Shown here: piece by piece, positions 37,902 through 51,000 of the stretch
Numbering within the stretch: position 1 is the stretch's first letter
Layout: each line of letters opens with the position of its first letter
Source of the DNA: an uncultured Clostridia bacterium
GTDB lineage: Bacteria > Bacillota > Clostridia > Christensenellales > UBA1242
Direction: 5' to 3'
Length of the DNA stretch: 64,000 bases
Assembly: GCA_944383415.1 (NCBI GenBank)
Contig: CALWPK010000005.1
Coordinates: 1-64,000 of the forward strand
Made by a program: the position numbers and the translations under genes
The notes under the pieces: model-generated
Databases searched by the model: none
The model's input: the letters and a program-made list of their open reading frames with translations, nothing else
What the model was told of the DNA's origin: nothing

Positions 37902-37926
37902 CGTATAATTTGACTAGGAGGAGGAA

Positions 37927-39821
<1,895 letters not shown>

Positions 39822-40287
39822 AGGATGTATAATAGAGATTGGAAGATGTTAATTTGGTATTGAAATTGTATATAATTTAGAAAAAAATATTTCATAAAAT
39901 ATATATTGAACAGTATGAAAAATTAAATAAATTTGATGTTTAAATTATTAAATCAATTGAATTCTAAGGAAGCAAGAATCAAGATTGAAAATAGAAAATC
40001 TATATTATAAAGGAAAAAGAAACATTAATAGTAAAAAGACAAAAAATTAAAAAAATTTAATAAAAAATAAGTAAAAACAACAAAAAAATAGTAAAAAATC
40101 ATAAAAAATAAAAAATTTTTGAAAAAAAATGGTAATTCAATTTCGCCAAACGAATAGATTAGAAAAAAATAATTTAATTTTTTAATTAAAATATTTTAAT
40201 CAGTATTGTTTGAATAAAAAAATATTGATTGAAAAATATTGTAAAAATTTCTCCAATTAAATAATATAAAATTTAAAAATGTTTCAA
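39822..40287. other. Long A-rich intergenic region with nothing recognised
   Basis: About 465 bases between the convergent groEL and valS genes contain no supported gene. The plus strand is strikingly A-rich (AAAAA runs separated by single bases, especially 40010-40140), with few C residues. No convincing hairpin or terminator for groEL was seen. Confidence 0.6.
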
Positions 40288-40350
40288 ATAAAAAATGTGT
40301 GAATTTCCATCTGATAAGTATCATATCATTCATTCACACATTTTTTTTAG
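40288..40350 (-). terminator. Terminator of valS, probably bidirectional
   Basis: AAAATGTGTGAAT (about 40292-40304) and ATTCACACATTTT (about 40332-40344) form a long stem, with an inner TGAT/ATCA pairing in the loop. A-rich sequence lies on the left and T8 on the right, so either direction could terminate. It abuts the valS stop codon. Confidence 0.75.
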
Positions 40351-40354
40351 TATT

Positions 40355-42982
40355 TTATTTCAAGTTTTTTAGTTTCTCTTCCAAAGACTTTTTGCTGTTC
40401 AACAAATATTCGTATCTTGCTTTTTCTTTTTCTACAAGTTGTTGTGGGGCACGCGCTACGAAGTTTGGGTTAAGAATTCTACTTTCCAGTATTTTAATTT
40501 CGGAATTCATTTTGTCTATATCTTTATTTATTTTTTCGCGTTCTTTTTCGGTATCGACAACCTCATTTTTGTAGAAATAAAATTCGCCCAACTCGCATAC
40601 AAATTTTACATTCTCACTATCAATATTTTCTACAACATCAACCTTTTCAATATTTGTCATTTTTGATAAAACTAACCTAGATTCATCGATGATATTTAAA
40701 CTATCTTTAGAAGCATTGTTTTTATTCACAACAAGAGTTATACGCTTTGATGGTATGACATTATAACTCAATCTCGTCTCTCTTATTTTTTGAATCAAGG
40801 AAATAATCTTTTCTATATCTTCAGTTTCTTTTTTGAAATATCCGATAGAGGAAGCATAACTTTGATTAATTAGCATTTCGTTTGTAAAGTTTGAAAATAT
40901 ATCCTCTGTGATGAAAGGTATTATCGGGTGTAGTAGTTTCAAAATGTTTAGATAGATATCTTTCAAAATAGCACAAGCGTTGGCTCTAGTGTTCTGATCG
41001 TCACTATATACATAAGGTTTTGAAAATTCGAGATAATAATTGCAGAATTCATCCCATACGAAAGAATACATTTTGTTTACGGCTTGGCAAACATCTAAAT
41101 TGTCAATCAGTTTGTTTATCTCTTCAATTGTCTCAAATAGTTTTGAATATATCCATTTGTCAAATATATTCAATTTTGTTGTATCAAGTTTGACTTCAGT
41201 TGTTTGACTTAAAACTAATTCTAAGAATTTGCCAGAATTAAAGACTTTATTGATAAATTTCCTATCTTCTAATATCTTTTCTTCGCTGAATCTAAAATCG
41301 TTGCCCGTTCCGTTTCCGAACAACAGAGAAAGTCGTAATGAATCTGCTCCATATTTCTCAATAATTTCAATAGGATCAACTCCGTTGTTTGAAGATTTGC
41401 TCATCTTTTTGCCTTCGTCATCTCTGACTATTCCATTGATCAAAACTTTTGAAAATGGAGTCTTCCCCATAATCTTTTTTGATAGCATCACCATACGTGC
41501 CACCCAAAAGAAAATTATATCTTGAGCGGTCACCAAAATTGAGGTAGGGAAGAAAGTCTTTAGGTCGTCAGTTTTGTCAGGATATCCGAGCGTTGAGAAT
41601 GGCCACAATGCAGAACTAAACCAAGTGTCCAAAACATCTGGATCTTGTGTAATGTCTTTACTGCCACACTTATCGCAAACAGATGGATTATGAATTTCGA
41701 CCATAGTATTGCCACAATTTTTACAATAATACGCAGGTATTCTATGTCCCCACCAAAGTTGCCTTGAAATACACCAGTCTTTGATGTTTACTAACCAGTT
41801 CCTATAAATTTTTTGCACTCTGTTTGGCACAATTTCAAGTTCATTTTTGTCAATTGCTTCGAGCCCTAAATTTGCCATATCTTGCATTTTCATAAACCAC
41901 TGTTTGCTCATCATAGGTTCAACGGCATTGTGACATCTGTAGCAGGTGGCTTTTGGTAGATTGTACGGCTCAATTTTTTCTATTAAATCTAGAGATTTCA
42001 ATTCCTCTACAAGTTGTTTCCTGCACACATATCTATCCAAATTGGCATATTTCCCGCAATAATCATTCATAGTGCCGTCAAGGTTCATAATCTTTATAGG
42101 TTCAAATCCGTGTCTTTTCCCTACCTCAAAATCATTGAAATCGTGCGCTGGAGTAATCTTAACTACGCCAGTGCCGAAATCTTTTTCCACATAATCATCG
42201 GAGATAATAGGAATTTTTTTGTTTATTATCGGAAGTATCAATTCTTTTCCAATCTTGTCTTTGTATCTTTTATCATTTGGATTCACTGCAACGCACACAT
42301 CACCAAACATAGTCTCAGGTCGCGTTGTTGCTACTACTAGATATCCGCTTTTGTCTGCGTAAGGGTAGCGTATATACCACAAACTAGAATTTTCATCAAC
42401 GTGTTCAACTTCTGCATCTGATAGGGCAGTTCTGCAAGTTGGGCACCAATTGATTAGTTTTTCTCCGCGATAGATGTAACCCTCGTCATAAAGTGTTTTG
42501 AACACGTGCAACACAGACTTTTGTCTCTTTTCGTCCATGGTGAATGCACATCTGTCCCAATCGCAACTGCAACCTAGAGTTTTGAGTTGTAATTTTATAC
42601 GTCCGCCAAATTTATCATTCCACTCCCAAGCGCGCTTCAAGAATTCATCTCTTCCCAACTTTTCTTTTGACAAACCTTCCTTTTTCAACGATTCAATTAT
42701 TTTAACCTCTGTGGCAATAGAGGCATGATCTGTGCCGGGTATCCATAGAGTGTTGTATCCCTTCATTCGTTTGAAACGAATCAAAAAATCTTGCGTTGTA
42801 TTATTCAGTGCGTGACCGATGTGTAGTTGTCCAGTGATGTTTGGTGGTGGCATAATAATAGTAAAATTTTCCCTATTTATGCTTTTGTTTGAATCGGAAA
42901 GCGGTTTGAAACAATGATTTTCTTCCCACTTTTTATAAATTAATTTTTCTTTGTTCTGCGGTTCATAAGTTTTATCCAACAT
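40355..42982 (-). CDS. valS: Valyl-tRNA synthetase
   Basis: ValRS attaches valine to tRNA-Val and edits mischarged threonine. The 875-residue class I synthetase has the HIGH-type motif in MPPPNITGQLHIGHA, the WIPGTDHASIATE segment, a zinc-type Cys cluster (CKNCGNTMV---CDKCGSK) and the KMSKS loop in DEGKKMSKSSNNGVD. The C-terminal 65 residues form the coiled coil typical of ValRS. AAGGAG precedes the ATG. Expression is controlled by the upstream T-box leader. Confidence 0.97.
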   Translation of the reverse strand: MLDKTYEPQNKEKLIYKKWEENHCFKPLSDSNKSINRENFTIIMPPPNITGQLHIGHALNNTTQDFLIRFKRMKGYNTLWIPGTDHASIATEVKIIESLKKEGLSKEKLGRDEFLKRAWEWNDKFGGRIKLQLKTLGCSCDWDRCAFTMDEKRQKSVLHVFKTLYDEGYIYRGEKLINWCPTCRTALSDAEVEHVDENSSLWYIRYPYADKSGYLVVATTRPETMFGDVCVAVNPNDKRYKDKIGKELILPIINKKIPIISDDYVEKDFGTGVVKITPAHDFNDFEVGKRHGFEPIKIMNLDGTMNDYCGKYANLDRYVCRKQLVEELKSLDLIEKIEPYNLPKATCYRCHNAVEPMMSKQWFMKMQDMANLGLEAIDKNELEIVPNRVQKIYRNWLVNIKDWCISRQLWWGHRIPAYYCKNCGNTMVEIHNPSVCDKCGSKDITQDPDVLDTWFSSALWPFSTLGYPDKTDDLKTFFPTSILVTAQDIIFFWVARMVMLSKKIMGKTPFSKVLINGIVRDDEGKKMSKSSNNGVDPIEIIEKYGADSLRLSLLFGNGTGNDFRFSEEKILEDRKFINKVFNSGKFLELVLSQTTEVKLDTTKLNIFDKWIYSKLFETIEEINKLIDNLDVCQAVNKMYSFVWDEFCNYYLEFSKPYVYSDDQNTRANACAILKDIYLNILKLLHPIIPFITEDIFSNFTNEMLINQSYASSIGYFKKETEDIEKIISLIQKIRETRLSYNVIPSKRITLVVNKNNASKDSLNIIDESRLVLSKMTNIEKVDVVENIDSENVKFVCELGEFYFYKNEVVDTEKEREKINKDIDKMNSEIKILESRILNPNFVARAPQQLVEKEKARYEYLLNSKKSLEEKLKNLK

Positions 42983-42996
42983 AAACTCTCCTTAAA

Positions 42997-43366
42997 ATAA
43001 AAAAATCTTGCAAAATGCAAGGACGAATCATATCGTGGTACCACCTTACTTCAAACGCTAATTCAATTTGTTTGACTCCTACAAGATTTTATCAACAAAC
43101 TTATCTTAAATAGATTTTTTCTTATTTTGGTATGATCTATTTATTTTGAAAATTCATTAATAGATAAAATTTTAGAATCAATAATGATTTCGCGCTCCTT
43201 ATTTCGAACTGACGTATCTTCTCAACTACGCAGACGGTCTACTATTCTTCTTCGTCTGAACTCGTTTGCTACCTTCACTAATAACTTTCCTAAATTGCTC
43301 TCAGCAAATGCAATTCTCTCTTAAAGGCGTTTGTTAGTTACTCCTCAAACTTTTATATCGTTTCTC
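42997..43366 (-). promoter_or_regulatory. T-box riboswitch leader of valS
   Basis: The leader of about 384 bases carries the T-box core AAGGTGGTACCACG (43047-43034 on the minus strand) and ends in a terminator (CTTGCA, TTT, TGCAAG at 43021-43007, followed by T7). Stem I can be read: GTTTG (43350-43346) pairs with CAAAC (43268-43264), an AGTA S-turn half lies at 43342-43339, and GTGAAG precedes the triplet GTA at 43272-43270. GTA is a valine codon and fits the specifier position. A CAGACG/CGTCTG hairpin follows as stem II or III. Uncharged tRNA-Val should favour the antiterminator and switch valS on. Confidence 0.9.
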
Positions 43367-43372
43367 AATTGT

Positions 43373-43401
43373 ATACTACCATATTTGAATCATATTGTCA
43401 A
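43373..43401 (-). promoter_or_regulatory. Promoter of the valS T-box transcript
   Basis: On the minus strand TTGACA (43401-43396) and TAGTAT (43378-43373) are separated by 17 bases. The predicted start near 43366 sits just before stem I of the T-box. Confidence 0.8.
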
Positions 43402-43569
43402 CTATTTATAAAGGTTAGATAATATGGTGAATTTGACATTGTCTATTTGTTATGTTAAAATAAAAGGTGAATAGATCAAAATTTTATATGATTTAGTTAT
43501 ATTCATTTTGTAGTGCACCATTTTGCAAAAGACAAACTATCTGCGTATAGATATATTGGCGAATAAGCA

Positions 43570-43621
43570 AAACAAAAAAAACTGGCATACGCCAGCCTTG
43601 TCATTAGAATTTCTTTTGTAT
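43570..43621 (-). ncRNA. Candidate small RNA of about 50 bases
   Basis: A complete promoter (43656-43628) is followed about 30 bases later by a terminator hairpin: CTGGC and GCCAG around a 4-base loop (43595-43582), then T8GTTTT. The resulting leftward RNA, about 43621 to 43572, lies between rsmA and the valS leader and contains no convincing coding sequence. A short open frame starting in it has no ribosome binding site and runs through the terminator. It could be a small regulatory RNA or a by-product protecting the divergent region. Confidence 0.5.
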
Positions 43622-43627
43622 ATTGTA

Positions 43628-43656
43628 ATAATAGCATTAAATTGAAGAAAAGTCAA
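43628..43656 (-). promoter_or_regulatory. Promoter of the candidate small RNA
   Basis: On the minus strand TTGACT (43656-43651) and TATTAT (43633-43628) are separated by exactly 17 bases. No leftward gene follows it before the terminator at 43570-43595. Confidence 0.6.
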
Positions 43657-43684
43657 TAAAAAAATAAAAATTAGGGAGAAAAAG

Positions 43685-44536
43685 GTGAAAAACATTGAAA
43701 AAATAGAGAAAAAATCAAAAAAAATACAAAAAATTGGTGATGTAAATTTTAATTTCAAAAAAAGTTTAGGTCAAAATTTTATTTTTGATACGAATTTGCT
43801 GAAGGCTATAGCGTCGGATGGAGAGGTTGGGAAAAATGATCTAGTCATAGAGATCGGAGCAGGCACAGGGAGTTTGACTAGGCAATTGGCACGAGTCTCT
43901 AAGAAGGTTATATCATTTGAAATAGACAAGACGTTGATTCCTACTTTGAATAATCTAGCGGAAGAATATAAAAATATTGAATTTCATTTTTCCGACTTTA
44001 TGGACTGCGATATTGAAAATTTATTTGAGGGCAGAGCGAAGGTCGTAGCGAATATCCCATATTACATCACGACACCGATTGTGTTTAAACTAGTAGATCA
44101 TATTGAAAAATTCGATAGCATTCTTTTGCTTGTTCAAAAGGAGGTGGCGATACGGTTTGCTAGCGAATGTGGTGGCAAAGACTATGGAATAACGAGTGTC
44201 ATTTTGCAATCTATTTTTGATGCATCAATCCCACGAATAGTGAAAAAAGAATGTTTCACACCATCGCCAAAGGTGGATAGTGCACTTTGCAAACTGGTCC
44301 CGCATAAGAAATATAATATTGAAAATTTTGATGACTTCAAGAGATTTGTTCACTTAGCCTTTTCAATGCGTAGGAAGACGCTAATTAATAATCTAAAATC
44401 TGAATATTCGAAGGAATCGGTATCTTCAATTTTGAAGAAATTGGGCTATATAGAGATGATAAGACCGGAACAAATCTGTGTAGAGAATTTTATAAAAATT
44501 TTTGAATTTTTAAATAAAACATATAAAAATGCATAA
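43685..44536 (+). CDS. rsmA: 16S rRNA dimethyladenosine transferase (KsgA/RsmA)
   Basis: RsmA dimethylates two adjacent adenines near the 3' end of 16S rRNA during small-subunit assembly. The 283-residue protein has the family N-terminus (KKSLGQNFIFDTNLL), the S-adenosylmethionine motif IEIGAGTGSLTRQL, the catalytic NIPYYITTP motif and the FTPSPKVDSAL segment. The chosen start is GTG with GGGAG six bases upstream. About 18 Lys-rich residues precede the conserved core, slightly more than usual. No operon partners adjoin it. Confidence 0.96.
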   Translation: MKNIEKIEKKSKKIQKIGDVNFNFKKSLGQNFIFDTNLLKAIASDGEVGKNDLVIEIGAGTGSLTRQLARVSKKVISFEIDKTLIPTLNNLAEEYKNIEFHFSDFMDCDIENLFEGRAKVVANIPYYITTPIVFKLVDHIEKFDSILLLVQKEVAIRFASECGGKDYGITSVILQSIFDASIPRIVKKECFTPSPKVDSALCKLVPHKKYNIENFDDFKRFVHLAFSMRRKTLINNLKSEYSKESVSSILKKLGYIEMIRPEQICVENFIKIFEFLNKTYKNA

Positions 44537-44958
44537 AAATTTGTCATTTTTGATGTATTTTTTCTGTTTTTTATCAATTTTTCAATTAAAAAGAAAATAA
44601 TAACATTTATTTATTTTGGAATTCTTAAATAGAAAATTTGGTGCAAGTCTATGTTTTATCATTAGTTTTTAAGTATTATTTTAGCATTTATAATAATGTA
44701 ATGAATTTGTATTATACTCTACTAGATTTCTGTTATATTGTGATGTAATCTTTTCAAAAGGTTAAATTCTAGATTAAAGTTTCGATTTGCAATGAAACAA
44801 ATATTAAACGTCAGATGATCACGGCGATATGATTTGGCAATTTGTTTTTTGATACTGTCTCGATATTCAATTATACGTACATATTTCAAAACGAAGCATA
44901 TTCGCAAAGATTATATTGCAAAAGAAATAAATTAAAATTTATTTTAGTTTTGTTTTAT
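44537..44958. other. Intergenic stretch before the giant surface protein gene
   Basis: No gene is supported here. A leftward frame of about 60 codons (44907-44722) has no ribosome binding site or recognisable product. The part 44780-44900 is less AT-rich than its surroundings and might be a remnant. Confidence 0.5.
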
Positions 44959-44987
44959 TTGACAGCATTGATTTAAAAATATATAAT
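44959..44987 (+). promoter_or_regulatory. Perfect consensus promoter of the giant surface protein gene
   Basis: TTGACA (44959-44964), 17 bases, TATAAT (44982-44987). Transcription should begin near 44994, giving a structured leader of about 90 bases. Confidence 0.85.
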
Positions 44988-45004
44988 TATTTTGTAGGAT
45001 TTTG

Positions 45005-45061
45005 TAGATAATAAGATTAACGTGGTCGAACTCTTACTACGTCTACGTCAATTGTTATCTA
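45005..45061 (+). promoter_or_regulatory. Leader hairpin of the giant surface protein mRNA
   Basis: TAGATAA (45005-45011) pairs with TTATCTA (45055-45061), and an inner ATT-ACGT / ACGT-AAT pairing continues the stem across mismatches. It lies between the promoter and the AGGGGA ribosome binding site. It may stabilise this 11-kb message or regulate its translation. Confidence 0.45.
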
Positions 45062-45083
45062 AAAAGTATTTAGGTAGGGGAAA

Positions 45084-48000
45084 ATGGCGAAAAAAATTTT
45101 TAAAGTAATAGGGATAGTTGTCGCAAGCATCATACTATTTGTGGGTGCAGTTTTTGGCGTGATGGCATTGATGGGTAAATTTAGGACGCCAGACGTTTAT
45201 CCAGACAGATTGCAGTTTTTAGAGAACGAGCAAACTATTGTATATCGTGAAGAAGATTCAGAAAGGATATATTCATTTGTGCTGAACGGATTTTCTGACG
45301 ATCAAGATTATGAGGTGAATCAAAAAGATTGTTATATCTATTTTGTAAATAATACTGGTGCTGATTTGATTACGCTCTGTGATCGAAATGGAGAGGCACT
45401 AACTTCCGAAAACAATCGCTACAGCATTGAATGCAACGAATATGTGTATTATAGAATAAAGCCAGTGAGCGAATCGGATTTTTCTCAGGACACTTATGGG
45501 AAAGTTGTTTTGCAGGCGCGTGATTCTCGCAGTCAGGTGCAGTCAAATGTTTTGACCATCTGGATTGATAGAGAAGTGTCTGACCTGCGTCTTGATTATG
45601 CAGATAGTTCGACTTTTGAGGGAGAGCAGGAATTGACAATTGGAGTTGGCGTTTCATTGGATTTCGTATATGATGCAGATCCTATTCATTCGCTAAACCC
45701 TATTAGTAGAGAAAGTGAAGGCAAAATTGTAGAGTTATATTATGATGATCCTAATGAAGCGGACTATGTTCCAATCAATCAGGATACATATTCAAGGTAT
45801 CCATTCATAAATTATGATAGTGATACTCAAGAATATACTTTTTTGTCAGATACTGCAGGAATATACGAGTTTAAAATTGCTGTATTTGCGACATATCAGG
45901 AAAGAGTTGATTATTTGAATAGTGATTATGCACAGACAGATTCATATTTTGAACGTATTTCAAATATGGTGAACACAACACTTATTCTTAATGTCGTCAA
46001 TTCTGATATATCTAGTGTAGGAATGAGTCTATCAGGCGTGGGATTGAATCTTTATTCGGACAATAACTATATTACACTCTCAGGCGAGTCTGGTGTGGAA
46101 GGTGCCAACGATAACAATCTAGGGCTTTATATGATTCAAAATGGATCGGCAACAACTGCTCGATTCAATGAAGTAGATTTCAATTTGCATCAAGAAGACA
46201 ATTGGCTGTATGAAGATATAGTATTCACGTCAGATGATGAAACTAAGACTATCAGGTTCAATCAAAACTCCGCATCCATCACAGGATTTGGTGCTTATGA
46301 CAATACTTATAGTATCAGTTTTACAACAAATAGTAATATTATCAACCTTATAGATAATTTGACAGGTATGATTGTTTTGCGTCTAAACTACACTTTAGGC
46401 AATATTTTGCCAGAGGTAAATACGACAATTATTGATTCAATTAGTTGCGAATATGAAACTGAAACAATCAATTTCACCTGTTCAACGGGGGCATCATTCC
46501 TACAAGACAACTATGATGGTACTTATACTATCAAGGCGTTGAGGAGCGGAAGTTATCTAGAATTTTATATTTACGACACTCAAACAATGCAATACTCTAG
46601 AGCCTATGTGTTTGACTATTCAGTTACATCTCTAGGCAGTGGAGAGACAAAATCTTGGAATATTATAGCAAAGAATACCCTTGAGTTGAGTGATACTCAA
46701 AATTTGGTTTTGGGCATCTTGGTTGTCAACAACAATGGAGGGGCACATTTCGCCTCTTCTGGTGTGACAATTAATCCTGTGGAATTGACATTCGGATTTG
46801 TCAGCGAAAATCAAACTCACAATCTACAAGTAGGATATGAAAGAGATCAAAATCAAAATTATCAGGTTATTTATCCTGAATTAGATTTTAAGGATATTGT
46901 CACCATCACCAATGGTAGTTATGACGCGTGCGTATTTGTTACTCCTAAAATCGCGGATGAAAACGCTGAAGTATATGATATAGATGTCATCGAAGGTATG
47001 ACATTCGTAGACGCATTGGGTAATGAATATGTCCTGGTAGGATATATTGAGGCTGACCATTATGTAAATAAGGTAAGGGTGCGTTCAGGTGCGGTCAATT
47101 CAAATACTCCTATCTATATGATACAATTGAGAAATCAATATGATCAGACTGCCGACGAGTATATTCAAGCGATTTTTGAAAATGAGCAAAACAATATTAT
47201 ATTAAGATATTCGATCCTGATGCAAGACGCGGAAGGTGTCACTGCTACAAAATATGTAGATATTACAATGTTCAACAAGGAATTAACCGCTTCTTTGTCA
47301 GACAACTCTGCAACTGTTGATAATATAGCAGTTGTAAACGGCGATTTAGTCGTTACGATAAATGCTAAAGAGTATATTTGTACCTTCGAGTCAGTTTCTA
47401 GAAATGGTGCAGATGTATGCCTATATAATAGGCAAAATCAAGATGCTGAAATGGTGGCAGATATCGTAAATAGTTACATTACAGATGATAGGAGTGTGAC
47501 GATTAATGTTAGTTACACTTTACTGTCAAACGAAATAGTATTCAACTATAATCCGGGCTCAGTAAATAATGTTCCATCTCCAGAGGGTGGCGACACATTT
47601 GTCAACATCGTAGATGGAGATGTGTTCATAGTGGAGAATACGACATCGCATACTCTCACTTTGACCTCAAATGTACCTAATATGTTGCGAGATATTTACA
47701 ATGCGGGAGGATTCACTCTTGAAAATATACATATATATATGTACAATGCATCGGGCTCAATAATATCTCAAAATTCTAATGCTCTTGAAATTCAGAACTT
47801 GGAATACGTGGCAGATAGTTTGGTTGTAACATACAATAGTGCAAGTGCATTGTCAAACACCGATTCGTATCTAAAAATTGTTTTAGAGTATAATGGAGAG
47901 CAAATTGTAACCGATAGCAAAATATATATAGAAAGCACAATCGCTACAGATATTCAATTCAAATACATAGATGAAAACGATTTGGTCAACACTGTTACAT

Positions 48001-51000
48001 TGTCGCAAACTCCGGATGATGCATTAAATTCAACATTTTATATTGAAGTAGAAATTTCATATAATGTGAATGCTAATGATGGTTTGGGTGGATATGAATA
48101 TAGATATTTTATTGTAAATAATTCAGATTCTAGCAATCCGGTTAGAAAAGAGATTCACGCGCTTGAATTGAGTCAAAAATTATTCAATGTCTCAACGAAT
48201 GGAGAAATCTCAGAAGGATTCCAAGTATTGCCTGCAATAACAGGTATTGACAAAAGTATTTCGTATTCATCCAATTCACCGAGCATAATAGACTTTAGTC
48301 CAGACACATATAATTTAATCGTCAATAAAATTGGCAAAGCAGTAGCACAAGTGAACTGCGATGACATCACGAGATATTTTGCAATTTCAGTAATGACCGA
48401 ACAATCAAATGGTGACAGCAACTTTACTCTTAGCGATCTATCAGGAGGATTGGGAGAAGATTATACTGAAGAATTGTCAGTATCATTGAGTGATTTCATT
48501 TCGTATTCATACAACGACAATGGCTCTGAAATGGCGCTTAAGACAAATGCTCAATTTGTATCTATTGAAAATGTTGAGGTTGTTCAATTTGGTGGAGACA
48601 GCGAGTTGGAGGTCGTCATAGATTCGAACAACAACATATATATAATGGTGGTACAAGACACTCCTGAGGGTGAAGAGGGTGATGAAGGTACTGACGAGGA
48701 TGGTACTATTGATAATAGTCTAGTGGTGCTAGCAATAGAGAGCGATGAGAATTCGTGGAAATTCACGCGTGTAAATTATTTATACGCAGGGCTAGTGATT
48801 AGATTTGATATTAATATTAAAACAAACGAAACAATCACTTATGAATTGACTTTCTCTTCGAGTGTCGAAATAAATATAAATCTAGATTGGGAGAATTTCT
48901 ATCAGGGTACAACAGTGTTGCTGTATGAAGAAAGTGAAACTGGCACCACATCAAATAATCCAATTTTCAGAATCAAAAATTCAATTTCAGAAGGTGTTGG
49001 CATCACTTGTCAAGTTTATATCAATGATAGTGAAATGCCGAATCTAATAGAAAATCAAGAATTTACATTCTCTGAAGTGGGAACATATAGATTCAGTTTC
49101 TTGCACAATAATTCTGAATTGAGTTCATATACGATTAACGTATCGCCAAATGTAATTGCATTGATTAATTCCAGTGAATTTAATGGAGGAGATACATATA
49201 ATTACAGCGATTTTGTGTCTTTAAAGAGTTTCAAAACTGGTGTCGTATACGGCTTGAATTCTGTCGGTGTATACCCTGAAACAGACGATTATTTAGACGA
49301 TGTCAGCGACTATACGAACCTAACTCTAAATTTGATGCAAGGTACAAGCATCACAATAGGCGACAATTCGACATTCACAGTTGGTTGGATAGAAAATATC
49401 GGTGAAGAGTTCAACGAAGACATTAGAGTTTGTTTCAACTATACAGTCGGAAATACGAATAGAAGTGTGGATCTAGTGGAAACTCAAATCACTTTGAAGA
49501 ATAAATATGTGATTTCAAGAGAAACGCAAGGAGATCAATATCCTGAATATATAGATCAAACCTATAATTTAATGTCAAATATAAACTACAATACGTTCGT
49601 AGAGATATTGGACAATCCTCAGTTTACATTGTCATCAATACAGTCAAATATTTCAAATTTAGACTTTAGCGTCGCTACAGGAGGCATTTTCAGGTTGACA
49701 ACGAATCTATCGTCAAGTCAAGATAATGTGGTGCTGACCTTCACATTCGTAGACGACGAAGGGCGCAGACTAATTTATACCTCGTCTTTGAATGCAGATG
49801 ATTATTCTATAGATTTGGTTCCTTTATCTCCAGACGAAATAGATTCCATCGCATATTCTGGCACGACGTCTTCTAATGCATTTGATTTGTTGAATGACCT
49901 CTATGATTTGGATGGATTGCTTGTAAAATTAGGTGCAGATAGAGGCATTATCTCAAGCGTTTTAGTCTCAGGAGTGAGCGATCCTACAGTGTTTGCTGAC
50001 ACCACATTCATAGGTAGCGGATACTTGGGCATTCAAAATTACGGAGCGTATGCTGTCATCAATGAAATAGATGGGAATTCTAGAACGGTTTCAATCACGT
50101 ATGTGATCACATATAATGATGGCGTGGAATACGAATTTACGCGCGAACTTTTGATTCGCAATAGACAATATATCACTATAACCACTCCATTTGTAGACTC
50201 AACCCTTACAGGTACGACCACATCGTATGTATTCGTGGGAGACGATGGCAGTACGGATGCTGAAAACTTGTTGGGTGTATATCAGGATGAAAATACATAT
50301 TCAATCACGATTCAAAATATCAACAATATTGATTACTACTTTGAGCCAGTGAATATTGGTCAGACGATCAACTTTAGATATGATGAAATCCAATCGGTTG
50401 GAAGAGTTAATATATTCAATTCGCAAGACGCAAGTATAGATCCTAATGCCGATTTTAGTATTGAATTGATCGCGCGTCAAAACAATGCAAACACATTAAA
50501 TTATTTCAACAACAATCAAATTATTATTGATAATGAGAACAAGACGGTTAGATTCAATCAGCATTCAAGTTTTGGAAGCAATACGTATGGATATTTTATC
50601 TTCAAATTGACTTCTGAATCGGGTGCTGTGGCATATTATTTTGTATATCTATATAATCAAACGAATACAAGTTATAATAATGTAGATTATACTAATACGC
50701 ATATCGTCAATTCAAATATAGATACTCAAACTCCAAATAATTTCTTAAATGCAGAAAATGCCACATTCTTGGGATTATCTATAAACCAAGAATTCTTCAA
50801 CACAAATTACAATGCTAGCATCAACTATGCCAACGTAGATTTCTACCTATTAGATGCTGAAATGTTAGATGGAAATTTCTATGATTTGGCGGGTGGAGAA
50901 TACAATAGATATTCGAAACTGGATGATCAAGAGATTCCTGAGATATTGAATTATACTTATCTAAAAATCGGTCTTTTGTTCAATTCTGGTACAGTGAAAT

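Noticed and set aside
43537..43758. Leftward open frame overlapping the candidate small RNA
   Set aside because: A Phe-rich translation of an A-rich spacer; it begins inside rsmA and runs through a strong terminator, with no ribosome binding site.
44722..44907. Leftward open frame of about 60 codons
   Set aside because: It starts at TTG without a ribosome binding site, and the product resembles nothing recognised. At most it is a remnant.
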